Assembly (NCBI GenBank): GCA_000995845.1
Contig: LCEZ01000008.1
Coordinates: forward strand, 1-18,811
Direction of reading: 5' to 3'
Length of the DNA stretch: 18,811 nt
DNA from: Parcubacteria group bacterium GW2011_GWD2_43_10
Lineage (GTDB): Bacteria > Patescibacteriota > Patescibacteriia > Veblenbacterales > UBA10138
The position numbers and the translations under genes were made by a program. Positions 1-8,800 of the stretch are shown piece by piece. Position 1 is the stretch's first letter. Each line of letters opens with the position of its first letter. The notes beneath the pieces are model-generated. The model worked only from the letters and a program-made list of their open reading frames with translations. It was not told the origin of the DNA and searched no databases.

Positions 1-408
1 ACATATTCAGCCATCAGGGCAGAATCAAACTCACCTTCTTTGGGGCATAACCTGGCAAAATCAAGTGAGAAGCGGAACATATTCTCACCTAACTCGGCTG
101 ATCTATCTATATATTTTTCTTTGTTAGGCAAAAAACGAGGAAAATGATTTATATCCTGCTGATCCTTAATACCAGAGCTTTTGCCCTCAAGGTTCTTTTG
201 CAACTCAAGCTCCCAATCAGAAACTGGCGGCAATAAATTACCCTCGGCATCATACATTACAGGCTCTGATTGAAAGTGAGAGCTGCCACTGCCAACATAC
301 TCAATGCGAGTATGCTCAGCTGCTGGCTAAAACCTCCTGCGCGGTAAAATCAAAATCCGGCTTAAGCGGCTCTAGTTCATTATCGGTCGTTTCGCCAAAA
401 CGCTCCAT
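1..408 (-). CDS. Partial GH1-family (beta-glucosidase-like) protein, N-terminal part, apparent frameshift
   Basis: This is the 5' part of a gene that leaves the window at base 1. The frame open from 326 down to 1 encodes GSGSSHFQSEP, then SDWELE, then LGENMFRFSLDFARLCPKEG. This order matches the N-terminal barrel of glycoside hydrolase family 1, where the usual forms are GAATSSHQVEG, NDWWEWE and YRFSIEWSRI.PEEG. GH1 enzymes hydrolyse beta-linked sugars, but the catalytic glutamates lie outside the window. The frame is closed by TAG at 329..327 and its first ATG (257) falls after the conserved GSGSSHF block, so that ATG is an unlikely start. A 30-codon frame, ATG 408 to TGA 316, begins 14 bases after recA and overlaps it in the other register. 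Joined by a +1 shift near 316-326 the two give a sensible N-terminus. The gene may be frameshifted, mis-assembled or recoded. It is probably the last or a late gene of the ftsK-rodZ-recA operon. The family assignment rests on motif recall. Confidence 0.6.
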
Positions 409-422
409 ATTTGGTTGATCAT

Positions 423-1454
423 TTACTTCTCCAGCGCGCGCTGTTCTTTAACTTTCTCCCAAACAGCTTTCCTAATTTCCTCTATCACTTTGGGGTTTTC
501 ACGCAAGAATTGCTTAGCTTGCTCACGCCCAACACCTAACTTTGTCTCACCAAATGATATGGTGTTACCTGACTTGGTCACGATGCCGTATTGTATGCCT
601 GTATCAACTGAATCACCAGCTAAACTAATTCCTTCATTATACATAATATCAAATTCAGCGTTCTGGAACGGCGGGGCGACTTTATTCTTTACGATTTTAA
701 CCTTAACGCGATTACCTACTATTTGCTCACCAGATTTTATTTGCCCAATACGCCTGATATCAATACGGACTGATGAATAAAATTTTAAAGCCATGCCGCC
801 GGTGGTGGTTTCTGGATTGCCAAAAAATACACCGATTTTCATCCTAGTTTGATTAAGAAAAATAACTGTAGTTTTACTTTTGGAAACAATAGCCGTCAGC
901 TTACGCAAGGCTTGGCTCATTAATCTAGCTTGCAAACCCATGTGAGAATCACCCATTTCACCTTCAATTTCTGCTTTGGGGGTAAGGGCAGCCACTGAAT
1001 CAATCACAATCACATCTACTCCATTAGAACGTACTAAAGTATCCACAATTTCCAAAGCTTGCTCACCAGTATCAGGTTGGGAAATTAATAGTTCATCAAT
1101 ATTAACACCAATTTTTTTAGCATAAAGCGGATCAAGGGCATGCTCGGCATCTACAAAAGCTGCCACGCCGCCTATTTTTTGTAATGAAGCAATAACGTGT
1201 AATGTTAAGGTTGTTTTACCAGAAGCCTCAGGCCCAAAAACTTCAATCACACGGCCACGTGGTACACCGCCAACGCCCAGGGCTATATCCAAAGAAAGAC
1301 AGCCGGTCGGAATGCATTCCACATCCATCGCCCGGGCTTCGCCTAATTTCATAATGGCGCCCTCGCCAAATTTCTCCTTTATTTGATCAATGGCCAGCTG
1401 GGCGGCCTTACCCCGTTCACTGGCTTGATTATCGGTTTTTTTAGTTGGTGCCAT
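423..1454 (-). CDS. recA: RecA recombinase
   Basis: This is a complete 343-residue RecA, the ATP-dependent strand-exchange protein of homologous recombination and the SOS co-protease. Walker A GPEASGKT is at about 74-81 and Walker B VIVIDS at about 148-153. The L2 DNA-binding region with FGNPETTTGG follows at about 211-220, then the usual C-terminal domain. The start is ATG 1454 (MAPTKKTDNQ). An in-frame TTG at 1514 would add 20 atypical residues. Two small deviations from the common bacterial sequence are visible: NQTR where NQIR is usual (about 201-204), and GGMALKF where GGNALKF is usual (about 219-225). No Shine-Dalgarno is visible. The gene lies 63 bases after the RodZ-like gene and 14 bases before the next frame, so it probably belongs to the ftsK operon, perhaps with an extra promoter of its own. 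Length and motifs are normal for the family. Confidence 0.97.
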   Translation of the reverse strand: MAPTKKTDNQASERGKAAQLAIDQIKEKFGEGAIMKLGEARAMDVECIPTGCLSLDIALGVGGVPRGRVIEVFGPEASGKTTLTLHVIASLQKIGGVAAFVDAEHALDPLYAKKIGVNIDELLISQPDTGEQALEIVDTLVRSNGVDVIVIDSVAALTPKAEIEGEMGDSHMGLQARLMSQALRKLTAIVSKSKTTVIFLNQTRMKIGVFFGNPETTTGGMALKFYSSVRIDIRRIGQIKSGEQIVGNRVKVKIVKNKVAPPFQNAEFDIMYNEGISLAGDSVDTGIQYGIVTKSGNTISFGETKLGVGREQAKQFLRENPKVIEEIRKAVWEKVKEQRALEK

Positions 1455-1481
1455 ATATATAAAATTGAAAATTAAAGTCAA
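1454..1481 (-). promoter_or_regulatory. Possible recA promoter giving a leaderless transcript
   Basis: TTGACT (1481..1476) is followed after 16 bases by TATATA (1459..1454), which reaches the A of the recA ATG. A second weak candidate, TTGACG (1514..1509) with TAAGGT 17 bases on, overlaps the end of the upstream gene. Transcription from the first would start inside the gene, so it could only work if the spacing is relaxed. This is a low-confidence call from sequence alone. Confidence 0.2.
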
Positions 1482-1517
1482 AGCTACCTTATCGCAAACT
1501 TGTCCACTCGTCAATTA

Positions 1518-2213
1518 TTATTGATTTAACGGCTTGTTTTCTTCCATGACGGGTGGGCTTGGCGGGGGCGTATAATAAATTATCCTTTCGATTGTAACTT
1601 CACGGCTTAAGCTCTTGCGCGCTTTAATTACCAAATTATTAAGCCCTGGCCGTAGCGGTACTATCACGACAAACCGGCCTGACTCCATCACTTCCACTAC
1701 TTCGTTATTTACCGTAACTTCGGTACCTGGTTTTGTAATACCAGATACAGTTAAGGGCGAAAAAGAAATTGTGCCATCAGTCGCTGGGCTGATTACCTCT
1801 AGTTGTGGCGGTAAAAAAATCGCCCGAGCGGCAATGGCCAAATAAGTAATCACCACTACCGCCACCAAACCTAAAAGTATCCGGCGCAAAGGATGCACTG
1901 ATTTAATGGGATTGACTGGGGCGTGCTTGGGCGGCTGGATAATTTTGGGTAAATTAGGTCCAGGATATTGAGCTAAAAGCTCTTCAATATCAAGCTGTAA
2001 AAATAGGGCGTATTGCTTTAAAAAATAGCGGCCATAATCACCCCGAGGCAAAGCTTCCCACTCGCCTGATTCCAAAGCTTCAAGATAATGAGATGGAATA
2101 TTAAGCTTGTGGGCTACATTCTTAATAGACAAATGGCGCTCTTCCCTGGTTTGACGCAAACTATCACCCGCCGGGGTTGAGCGCTTTAGAGGTTGAACAG
2201 TAAAGCGCACCAT
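1518..2213 (-). CDS. RodZ-like helix-turn-helix, single-pass membrane protein
   Basis: This 231-residue protein has the RodZ layout. Residues about 15-80 form a cytoplasmic HTH_25-type domain (LRQTREERHLSIKNVAHKLN, then LPRGDYGRYFLKQYA). A proline-rich linker follows, then one membrane segment at about 111-132. An outer domain at about 137-215 looks like a small bacterial Ig-like/glucodextranase-B fold (SGITKPGTEVTVNN, then GLNNLVIKAR). In model bacteria RodZ links MreB to the wall-synthesis machinery; CPR members often carry a shorter form like this one, whose role is not established. ATG 2213 gives the full HTH domain. No good Shine-Dalgarno is present and the gap to ftsK is 27 bases, which suggests co-transcription. 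The C-terminal tail (PPPSPPVMEENKPLNQ) looks disordered. No mreB is in the window, so a role in cell shape is inferred. Confidence 0.8.
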   Translation of the reverse strand: MVRFTVQPLKRSTPAGDSLRQTREERHLSIKNVAHKLNIPSHYLEALESGEWEALPRGDYGRYFLKQYALFLQLDIEELLAQYPGPNLPKIIQPPKHAPVNPIKSVHPLRRILLGLVAVVVITYLAIAARAIFLPPQLEVISPATDGTISFSPLTVSGITKPGTEVTVNNEVVEVMESGRFVVIVPLRPGLNNLVIKARKSLSREVTIERIIYYTPPPSPPVMEENKPLNQ

Positions 2214-2240
2214 ACTTGTATTAATTAATTGCGGCTGTTT

Positions 2241-4475
2241 TTAATAACGCTCATCTGGTTCTTCATTCTCAGTCTCATTTTCAGTAGGTATTGTTTGATC
2301 GGCTTCCGCCGTACCTTCCTCTTCTTGATTATTATCAAATTCCAGACCTGAAGTGCGAATTAATACCTCTCGCGGCTTAGCACCGTCACCAGGGCCAATC
2401 ACTCCCCGCTCTTCTAATAAATCAAGCAAGCGAGCGGCCCGGGCATAGCCAACGCGCAGACGACGCTGCAAAAAAGAGGCGGAAGCTTTCTGTGACCGGA
2501 CAATCAAAGCTTGGGCTTCTTCTAACAAATCATCTCCTTCACTGGATGCAAGACCACCGCCTTCCAAACTACGGCTCGCCTTTTCCACTACTGAAACATC
2601 GTAATCCGGTTTAGAACTTTGTTTAAGAAAATTAGTTACGCCCTCAATTTCAACATCAGTCACTAAAGCACCTTGCAATCTTTTTGGTTTGGATAGTTCT
2701 GCCGACATAAACAAACAATCACCTCGTCCTAATAATTTCTCGGCGCCGGCATTATCTAAAATAGTACGCGAATCAGTTTGTGAGGCCACCTTAAAAGCTA
2801 TGCGCGAAGTAATATTGGCTTTGATAAGGCCGGTAATAACATCAACACTAGGCCGCTGGGTAGCGACAATCAAATGAATACCCACGGCTCGGGCCATTTG
2901 GGCCAAACGAATAATGGCCGCTTCAACTTCATTGGCCGCTACCGCCATTAAATCAGCCAGCTCATCAATTATCACTAAAATATAGGGCATAGTTTCCGTC
3001 GCAGTTTGATTATAAGCCGCCAAATTCCTTTTACCAGCAGCCGACAGCACCTGATAACGGCGATCCATTTCTCCCACTACCCATTTCAAGGCATTAATAG
3101 TTTTAGGCACATCAGTAATAACTGGCGTTAGCAAATACGGCATATCATTATAGGAAGCTAGTTCAACCCGCTTCGGATCTACGATGATAAATTTCAATTC
3201 ATCAGCTGAATTGGTATAAAGCAAAGAAAGAATAATGCCATTGATACAAACAGATTTTCCTGTGCCGGTGGCGCCGGCGATCAGCAAATGAGGCATGCGA
3301 TCAATATCCGCAACCACCGACCGTCCAGCCACATCTTTACCAATCGCCACTGTTAAATTACTGCGCCGACTTTTAAATTCAGTTGAAGTTAACATCTCCC
3401 GCAAAGCCACTGTGGCCACGGTTTTATTTGGCACTTCTATACCCACCAAGGCTTGGCCAGGTATAGGCGCTTCAATACGGATAGGATGAGCCGCTAACGC
3501 TAATGCTAAATCATTAGACAAGGCAGTAATGGAGACAAGTTTAACACCTTCGGCTGGTTTTAGGGTGTATTGGGTAACGGTTGGGCCAACATTAACTGAA
3601 CCCATTTCTACTTCAATGCCAAAATTCTGCAAGGTTTTTTGAATTTTTTCCTGATTGGCTTCAATATCACCAGCGGTCGGCTCGCCATCATACACCGACA
3701 AAAGCTCCATTGGAATTTCTACTTTGGGTGCCCGTGTTTTTTTAATTTCCAAAAGTGGCAGTTGTACCTTATCAGTCTCAGCTAAGGCAGAACTTGCTAA
3801 CGGACGGCGATCAAACGGCTTTGTCTCGGCACCAACCAAGTTTGGCTCATTAACCTGGCTGGCAGTAGAACTAAGTGGCTTACCATTATAATTTATTTGT
3901 GTTGGTTTGATTGTATGTATTTTGCCAAAGGCTGACCAGATCCGTCTAAATGGATCAACTATTTTGGCAGCCAATTCAGCTAAAGACGTTTCAAATAAAA
4001 TTAAAATACCACCAACAACCAAAGCAACTAGTAGCACAATTGAACCCCACTTCCCCAGCGCCTGAATTAATGGATACAACACAATATAACCTAAATAACC
4101 TCCACCCCGGCCGGCGGCCGCGGCGGCTCGTCCGGCTTCAATGGCAAAACCACTATGCACCAACCCGGTAACTCCGACCAACAATAAAACCAAACCTAGT
4201 AACTGACGCGGCTGAAAAAGCTGTTCTGTTACCAAAAAAACATAGCCCACTAACAGCAAAACTACAGGGATAGCATACGATGGCCAACCTATACTCAAAA
4301 GCAAATACTTTTTAATAAAAATCCCCACTACACCAGCTAAACCAAAAAACGACAAAAACAAAATTAAAGATAGGGCAAACAAAAAAACCACCGCTAAACC
4401 ATGCTTGGTATAAGGCGCTAAGCCTGGTTTGGCCTGATTTTTAGGCCGGGGTTCCTCTTCTTTTTTTCTGGCCAT
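2241..4475 (-). CDS. ftsK: DNA translocase FtsK
   Basis: This is a 744-residue FtsK/SpoIIIE-family ATPase that pumps chromosomal DNA through the division septum. The N-terminus has about four membrane segments within residues 25-160, with an Ala/Gly-rich loop (GRAAAAAGRGGG) between the third and fourth. A linker runs to about 250, followed by the alpha domain. The RecA-like motor has Walker A GATGTGKS (401-408), the FtsK block VDPKRVEL (432-439) and Walker B VIIDE (501-505). The C-terminal gamma winged-helix domain (about 650-708, with FLQRRLRVGYARAARLLDLL) reads orienting sequences in known family members. An acidic tail of about 35 residues follows. ATG 4475 is preceded by a weak AAGG. The gene leads an operon with the RodZ-like gene and recA, and a perfect -10 box lies just upstream. 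Length is at the short end for the family because the linker is brief, and no key residue is missing. Confidence 0.96.
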   Translation of the reverse strand: MARKKEEEPRPKNQAKPGLAPYTKHGLAVVFLFALSLILFLSFFGLAGVVGIFIKKYLLLSIGWPSYAIPVVLLLVGYVFLVTEQLFQPRQLLGLVLLLVGVTGLVHSGFAIEAGRAAAAAGRGGGYLGYIVLYPLIQALGKWGSIVLLVALVVGGILILFETSLAELAAKIVDPFRRIWSAFGKIHTIKPTQINYNGKPLSSTASQVNEPNLVGAETKPFDRRPLASSALAETDKVQLPLLEIKKTRAPKVEIPMELLSVYDGEPTAGDIEANQEKIQKTLQNFGIEVEMGSVNVGPTVTQYTLKPAEGVKLVSITALSNDLALALAAHPIRIEAPIPGQALVGIEVPNKTVATVALREMLTSTEFKSRRSNLTVAIGKDVAGRSVVADIDRMPHLLIAGATGTGKSVCINGIILSLLYTNSADELKFIIVDPKRVELASYNDMPYLLTPVITDVPKTINALKWVVGEMDRRYQVLSAAGKRNLAAYNQTATETMPYILVIIDELADLMAVAANEVEAAIIRLAQMARAVGIHLIVATQRPSVDVITGLIKANITSRIAFKVASQTDSRTILDNAGAEKLLGRGDCLFMSAELSKPKRLQGALVTDVEIEGVTNFLKQSSKPDYDVSVVEKASRSLEGGGLASSEGDDLLEEAQALIVRSQKASASFLQRRLRVGYARAARLLDLLEERGVIGPGDGAKPREVLIRTSGLEFDNNQEEEGTAEADQTIPTENETENEEPDERY

Positions 4476-4485
4476 ATCAGCCTTA

Positions 4486-4514
4486 ATTATAGCCTAAAAA
4501 AACAGGCTTAGGAA
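4486..4514 (-). promoter_or_regulatory. Promoter of the ftsK-rodZ-recA operon
   Basis: A perfect TATAAT lies at 4491..4486, with a poor -35 (TTCCTA, 4514..4509) at 17 bases. Transcription should start near 4479, only a few bases before the ftsK ATG at 4475, giving a nearly leaderless message. The -35 region lies inside the stem of the upstream terminator, so the two elements overlap. Confidence 0.5.
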
Positions 4515-4536
4515 CACTTTAAGTGATTCCTAAGCC
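4496..4536 (-). terminator. Intrinsic terminator of the 374-residue orphan gene
   Basis: On the minus strand GGCTTAGGAA (4536..4527) pairs perfectly with TTCCTAAGCC (4514..4505). The stem extends through CACTT/AAGTG with one bulged base. It is followed by TG and seven T (4502..4496). It starts 11 bases after the stop of the orphan gene and ends 21 bases before ftsK, so it separates two transcription units. Confidence 0.88.
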
Positions 4537-4547
4537 CAACTTGATAT

Positions 4548-5672
4548 TTATGATGATTCGGCAGAAGAATAGAATACTCCTGACCATTTTTTACCGCCTC
4601 GCGTAACCACCTGGTCTTCAACTTTAATTCGTTCTATATCTTTTCCTTGATCCTTAAATTTAAGGGTAATGTGTTTGAAAAGATTTGATACCACCAAATT
4701 AGGTTTAAAATCAACCCAACCTTTCTTGGCTTTAGTCACACCTTTAATGTGAACAACAACATAATATCGCCCCTCCGCAGTGGGTAAATCTTTTTGCTCA
4801 GACGTTTGTTTCAGTACACCTACGAATTTGCTGCCATCCGTAAAATTAATGGTAAAGTTTTTAGATTTACCTGAAAGTAAGCGATGAAACTGCTGAATAG
4901 CTTCATCAATCCATAATTCATCATCCCGAAGCGGACGGATTGATCTGCCAATTGAGCCAGATTTGTCATCCCAAAATGTGCCGTCATCCCACTGAACAAT
5001 GCGATAACAATGCTCAGTATATGGATGAAGAGTTTCTTTGATTGTGTAATGTCTGCAACCAAGACAAGTTTTTAGGATTAAATCCCCGCTATAATCTTCA
5101 ATAATGAAACGCTGGCCAAGCTTGTACTTTGGATCATTTTGCAAACCTTCAGGAAAAGTAAAATCACCAAACAACTCTTGATCGCCCACTGCATAAAACC
5201 AAGGTGTCATCAGACCGCAAACAACACGACGCTTAAACCCTGGCGATAAAGGGAAAACTACGTTAGTTTTCTCTTCTAACCAATTTTTTTTGAATGCTTT
5301 GTTGGCATCGGTAAGTGTTGCCCATTCAGTAAAAACAGCACCAGTGCAACTATTGCATTCATGTATAACTATGCCGCAGCGGCCATCGGGCGGATTCTTT
5401 ATTTCCAGGACTTCTATAAATCCCCAGTTCCCTCCGTCGTTTAAGCCACCACCAGCATACTTGTGCTGTTTAATCTTATAGCGGCTGTACATACCGTATG
5501 CACCGTGGCCTACATTAACCTGATGGGCTGAAGGAATATCAAAATCTCGGAATTTGTTCTTTAGAATTTCTTGAACCTCTTCAATCGCTGTATCGGTCGG
5601 ACAAGTAAATGTGACGTGCTGGCCATCACCAGTTTTGCCTTCGCCATAATGATATGAATTGAATCTATCCAT
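4548..5672 (-). CDS. Unidentified 374-residue protein with two CXXC motifs
   Basis: I do not recognise this protein. It has no signal peptide, no membrane segment and no nucleotide-binding motif that I can see, so it is probably cytoplasmic. Eight cysteines fall at 24, 99, 106, 109, 152, 203, 206 and 222. Two form CXXC pairs (ECNSC, 105-109; TCLGC, 202-206), which could bind a metal. The N-terminal 150 residues include a Gly-rich stretch (AGGGLNDGGNWGF) before IEVLEIKNPPDGRCGIVIHE. A second part (about 180-250) has QWDDGTFWDD, and the last 110 residues are Lys-rich and look mostly beta-stranded. ATG 5672 is supported by GGGAG six bases upstream. The gene has its own promoter and terminator and sits alone between rpoC and ftsK, which suggests an inserted or independently regulated gene. 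No function should be assigned. It is very likely a real gene given its length and expression signals. Confidence 0.85.
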   Translation of the reverse strand: MDRFNSYHYGEGKTGDGQHVTFTCPTDTAIEEVQEILKNKFRDFDIPSAHQVNVGHGAYGMYSRYKIKQHKYAGGGLNDGGNWGFIEVLEIKNPPDGRCGIVIHECNSCTGAVFTEWATLTDANKAFKKNWLEEKTNVVFPLSPGFKRRVVCGLMTPWFYAVGDQELFGDFTFPEGLQNDPKYKLGQRFIIEDYSGDLILKTCLGCRHYTIKETLHPYTEHCYRIVQWDDGTFWDDKSGSIGRSIRPLRDDELWIDEAIQQFHRLLSGKSKNFTINFTDGSKFVGVLKQTSEQKDLPTAEGRYYVVVHIKGVTKAKKGWVDFKPNLVVSNLFKHITLKFKDQGKDIERIKVEDQVVTRGGKKWSGVFYSSAESS

Positions 5673-5678
5673 GTTAAA

Positions 5679-5759
5679 CTCCCGTTTTTGTTATTATTTT
5701 TGTGATTATCTAAAACTTATATTTGCCGCTATCTTAGCGGCTCTGAATCATAAAGTCAA
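5679..5759 (-). promoter_or_regulatory. Promoter and ribosome-binding site of the orphan gene
   Basis: TTGACT (5759..5754) is followed after exactly 17 bases by TAAGAT (5736..5731). Transcription would start near 5724 and give a leader of about 50 bases that is rich in A and T. GGGAG (5683..5679) lies six bases before ATG 5672, one of the few clear Shine-Dalgarno sites in the window. The promoter lies downstream of the rpoC terminator, so expression is independent of rpoC. Confidence 0.5.
5725..5741. repeat. Perfect 7-bp inverted repeat over the orphan gene's -10 box
   Basis: GCCGCTA (5725-5731) and TAGCGGC (5735-5741) are separated by TCT. The repeat covers the proposed -10 box at 5731-5736. 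It has no T-run, so it is not an obvious terminator. It could be an operator for a dimeric repressor, or chance. The overlap with the promoter is the only reason to prefer an operator. Confidence 0.45.
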
Positions 5760-5777
5760 TGCTCTAGCACACTTACC

Positions 5778-5823
5778 AAAAACAAATCATCCCTGGCCCT
5801 TACTTATAAGGCCAGGGATGATT
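5778..5823 (-). terminator. Strong intrinsic terminator of rpoBC
   Basis: AATCATCCCTGGCC (5785-5798) and GGCCAGGGATGATT (5810-5823) form a perfect 14-bp stem with an 11-base loop. On the minus strand the stem is followed by TTTGTTTTT. It begins 22 bases after the rpoC stop and is the strongest terminator in the window. Confidence 0.93.
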
Positions 5824-5845
5824 AAATTTTATACTAGTAATCGCC

Positions 5846-8800
5846 CTAACTTTCCTCAACCGCTGAATGTTCTGAGATAGCTCCTAAACTAGCCGCCATG
5901 GCTTCAGCTTCTGCCTGTGCAATGGCCGCGGCTTCAGCTGCGGCTGCTGCCATCCGAGCAGTTTCTTCGGCCCGAACAGCTTCTTGGGCTCTAAACTCTT
6001 CCATGGCAACAGCTAATCTATCTTTCAGTTCACCACTACCCGTACCCGCCGGAATCAGGCGGCCAATAATTACATTTTCTTTCAAGCCTCGCAAATAATC
6101 CATACGCCCGGTCACGGCCGCATCAATCAGCACGCGGGCAGTTTCTTGAAAAGAAGCAGCTGATAAGAAGCTATCAGTAGAAAGGGAAGCTTTAGTAATG
6201 CCCAGCAATAAAGCTTCACCTTTAGCTAAAACTACTCCCTTATCCTTGGCTGCTAAATTAGCTTCAGTAAATTGCGCTGCAGTCACCATTTCTCCAGGCA
6301 AAAGTTCAGTGCCGCCAGCTTCGGTTATATAAATACGCGAGAACATCTGCTTAATAATCAACTCAATATGCTTACTATTTAATTTTTGACCTTGTGAAGC
6401 ATAAATATATTGGATCTCTTTCATGATATACCGCTGAACCGCTTCTTTGCCTTTAAGGGCATAAATCTCATGCAAATCAAGCGAGCCTTCTGTTAATTGT
6501 TGGCCTTTGGTAACCTGATCACCATCTTTTACCCATAAAGCGATACCTGGTGGAATAATAAATTCTTTCACCACCTGGGACTCACCTGTCAAAACTACTG
6601 ATTGATCATTAATTTCTTTCACCTTACCGTCACGTGTAGCCGTAATTGACTCTTCACCCGCCTTAACTACCGGCTCGCCCTCTTTAACTTTACTGCCCTT
6701 TTTCACTAATACTTTGGGTGATTCGTAGGCTGATAAGCTTATAACCTCTTCGGAATTATCCAAATAGGCCAGATTAATAACTTTTTGGCGCCCCTGGTGC
6801 ACCACCTCAACCTTACCATCACCAGGTGATAGCAAGCCTGGGCGCTTTACTGGCCGAGCTTCAAAAACTTCTTCTACCCGCGGCAACCCTTGGGTAATAT
6901 CTTCCACTGAAGCCACACCACCAGTATGGAAAGTACGCATGGTCAGTTGGGTGCCAGGTTCACCAATACTTTGAGCGGCAATAATACCAACGGCCGTGCC
7001 AATCTGCACTAAATTATTTGTACCCAAATCCAAGCCGTAACAACGCTGACAAACACCCCGGGTGATCTTGCAGGTCATTAAAGACCTAACTTTTAGTTCA
7101 GGCAGCTCCAACTTATCTATCTTTTTGGCAACCTCCCCGGTTATAAGTTCATTTTTCTTAAATACGACCTCACCTTTTTTATCCTTAACTTCTTGCAAAG
7201 TATAACGACCAATACCGTAACTACCAACACCTTCTCCAGTATCTTCTATTTCAGCTTGAGTTATAAGAAAACCTTCTTTATCACCGCAATCTTTTTCCAC
7301 TACCACAATATCATGGGAAACATCAACTAAGCGTCTGGTTAAATAACCAGCATTGGCAGTACGCAAGGCCGTATCAGTCAAGCCTTTGCGGGTGCCGTGG
7401 GTGGAAATAAAGAACTCCAAAACATCAAATCCTTCCTTGAAATTACCTTTAACCGGCAATTCAATGGTTTCACCGGCCGGGTTGGTCACCAAACCTTTCA
7501 TACCCATCATCTGAGTGATTTGCGCCCAACTACCTCTGGCGCCTGATTCAATCATGGAAAAAACTGAACCACGCGTCGGCAGGCTAGCCCGAGATATTTC
7601 GGTAATTTTTTCTTTCACCCGCGCCCAAATTTCTATCACCTTAGTTTGGCGCTCTTCCTCAGTCAGCAAGCCTTGCTGATATTGATTATAAATTTCACTA
7701 ACCTTAACTTCCGCCTCTTGATACAGCTTCTGACGCTGAGGCAAATCTGGAATATCACCCATACCCCAAGACAAACCTGATTTGGTCAAATATTCAAAGC
7801 CGATCAGTTTCATTCTATCAAGTAATTTGGCAGTATCGGCCACACCAAAACTAGACAAGGATTCAGCAACCAAATTCTTCAAAACTTTCTTATCCACTGT
7901 TTTATTAAGGAATCTCAGATCAGGCGGCAAAATCTCATTAAATAATATTCGCCCAGCACAAGTCTTCAAACGCTCGCCTCCATAAGTTCTAACCTCAATG
8001 GTTTGTTGTAATTTAATAATGTCTAATTGATAAGCCAAAATCGCTTCAGCTTCGTTGCCAAATACCTTTATGTTTTCACCGTCCGTTGTTGGTGAAATAT
8101 TGGTCATATAATAACAACCCAAAACAATATCTTGCGATGGGGTAGCTACCGGCTCACCTGTAGCAGGCTTAAGCAAATTCTTAGCTGACAGCATTATCTC
8201 CCGCGCTTCCCATTTGGCTTCTTCGGTTAAAGGCACGTGCACCGCCATTTGATCGCCATCAAAATCAGCATTAAAGGCCGGACAAACTAGGGGGTGTACC
8301 TGGATCGCTTTACCTTCTATTAAGATCGGCTGAAAAGCTTGAATACCAAGGCGGTGCAAGGTCGGAGCACGATTCAGTAATACGTGAGCGCCCTTGATTA
8401 TTTCCTCTAAAATATCCCAAACCTCGCTCTTACCTGATTCAATATAACGATTGGCGGAACGAACATTGTGTACTAATTCACGGGCAATAAGTTTGGAAAT
8501 AACAAACGGCTTAAAAAGTTCCAGGGCCATACGCTTGGGCAAACCGCACTGATGCAATTCCAGTTTCGGCCCAACCACAATCACGCTGCGGCCGGAATAA
8601 TCTATACGCTTACCTAAGAGGTTCTGTCTAAAACGTCCTTGTTTGCCTTTCAAAATATCAGCGATTGATTTCAACATGCGACGCTGACCAGTAGAGGCTG
8701 TTACAGTTTTACCGTGTCTGGCACCATTATCAATCAAGGCATCAACTGCTTCTTGTAACATGCGCTTTTCATTGCGGCAAATAACTTCTGGGGCATTCAA

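Noticed and set aside
316..408. UGA read as glycine (as in Gracilibacteria/Absconditabacteria)
   Set aside because: rpoB, rpoC, ftsK and recA have no in-frame TGA, and reading through this TGA soon meets other stops and does not give the GH1 frame.
2241..4475. Open frames on the plus strand opposite ftsK, rpoC and rpoB
   Set aside because: They are short, lack start signals, lie wholly inside well-supported genes and show no recognisable protein features.
4820..5062. 80-residue frame inside the orphan gene
   Set aside because: It overlaps the 374-residue frame on the same strand without its own ribosome-binding site, so it is read as a shadow of that gene.
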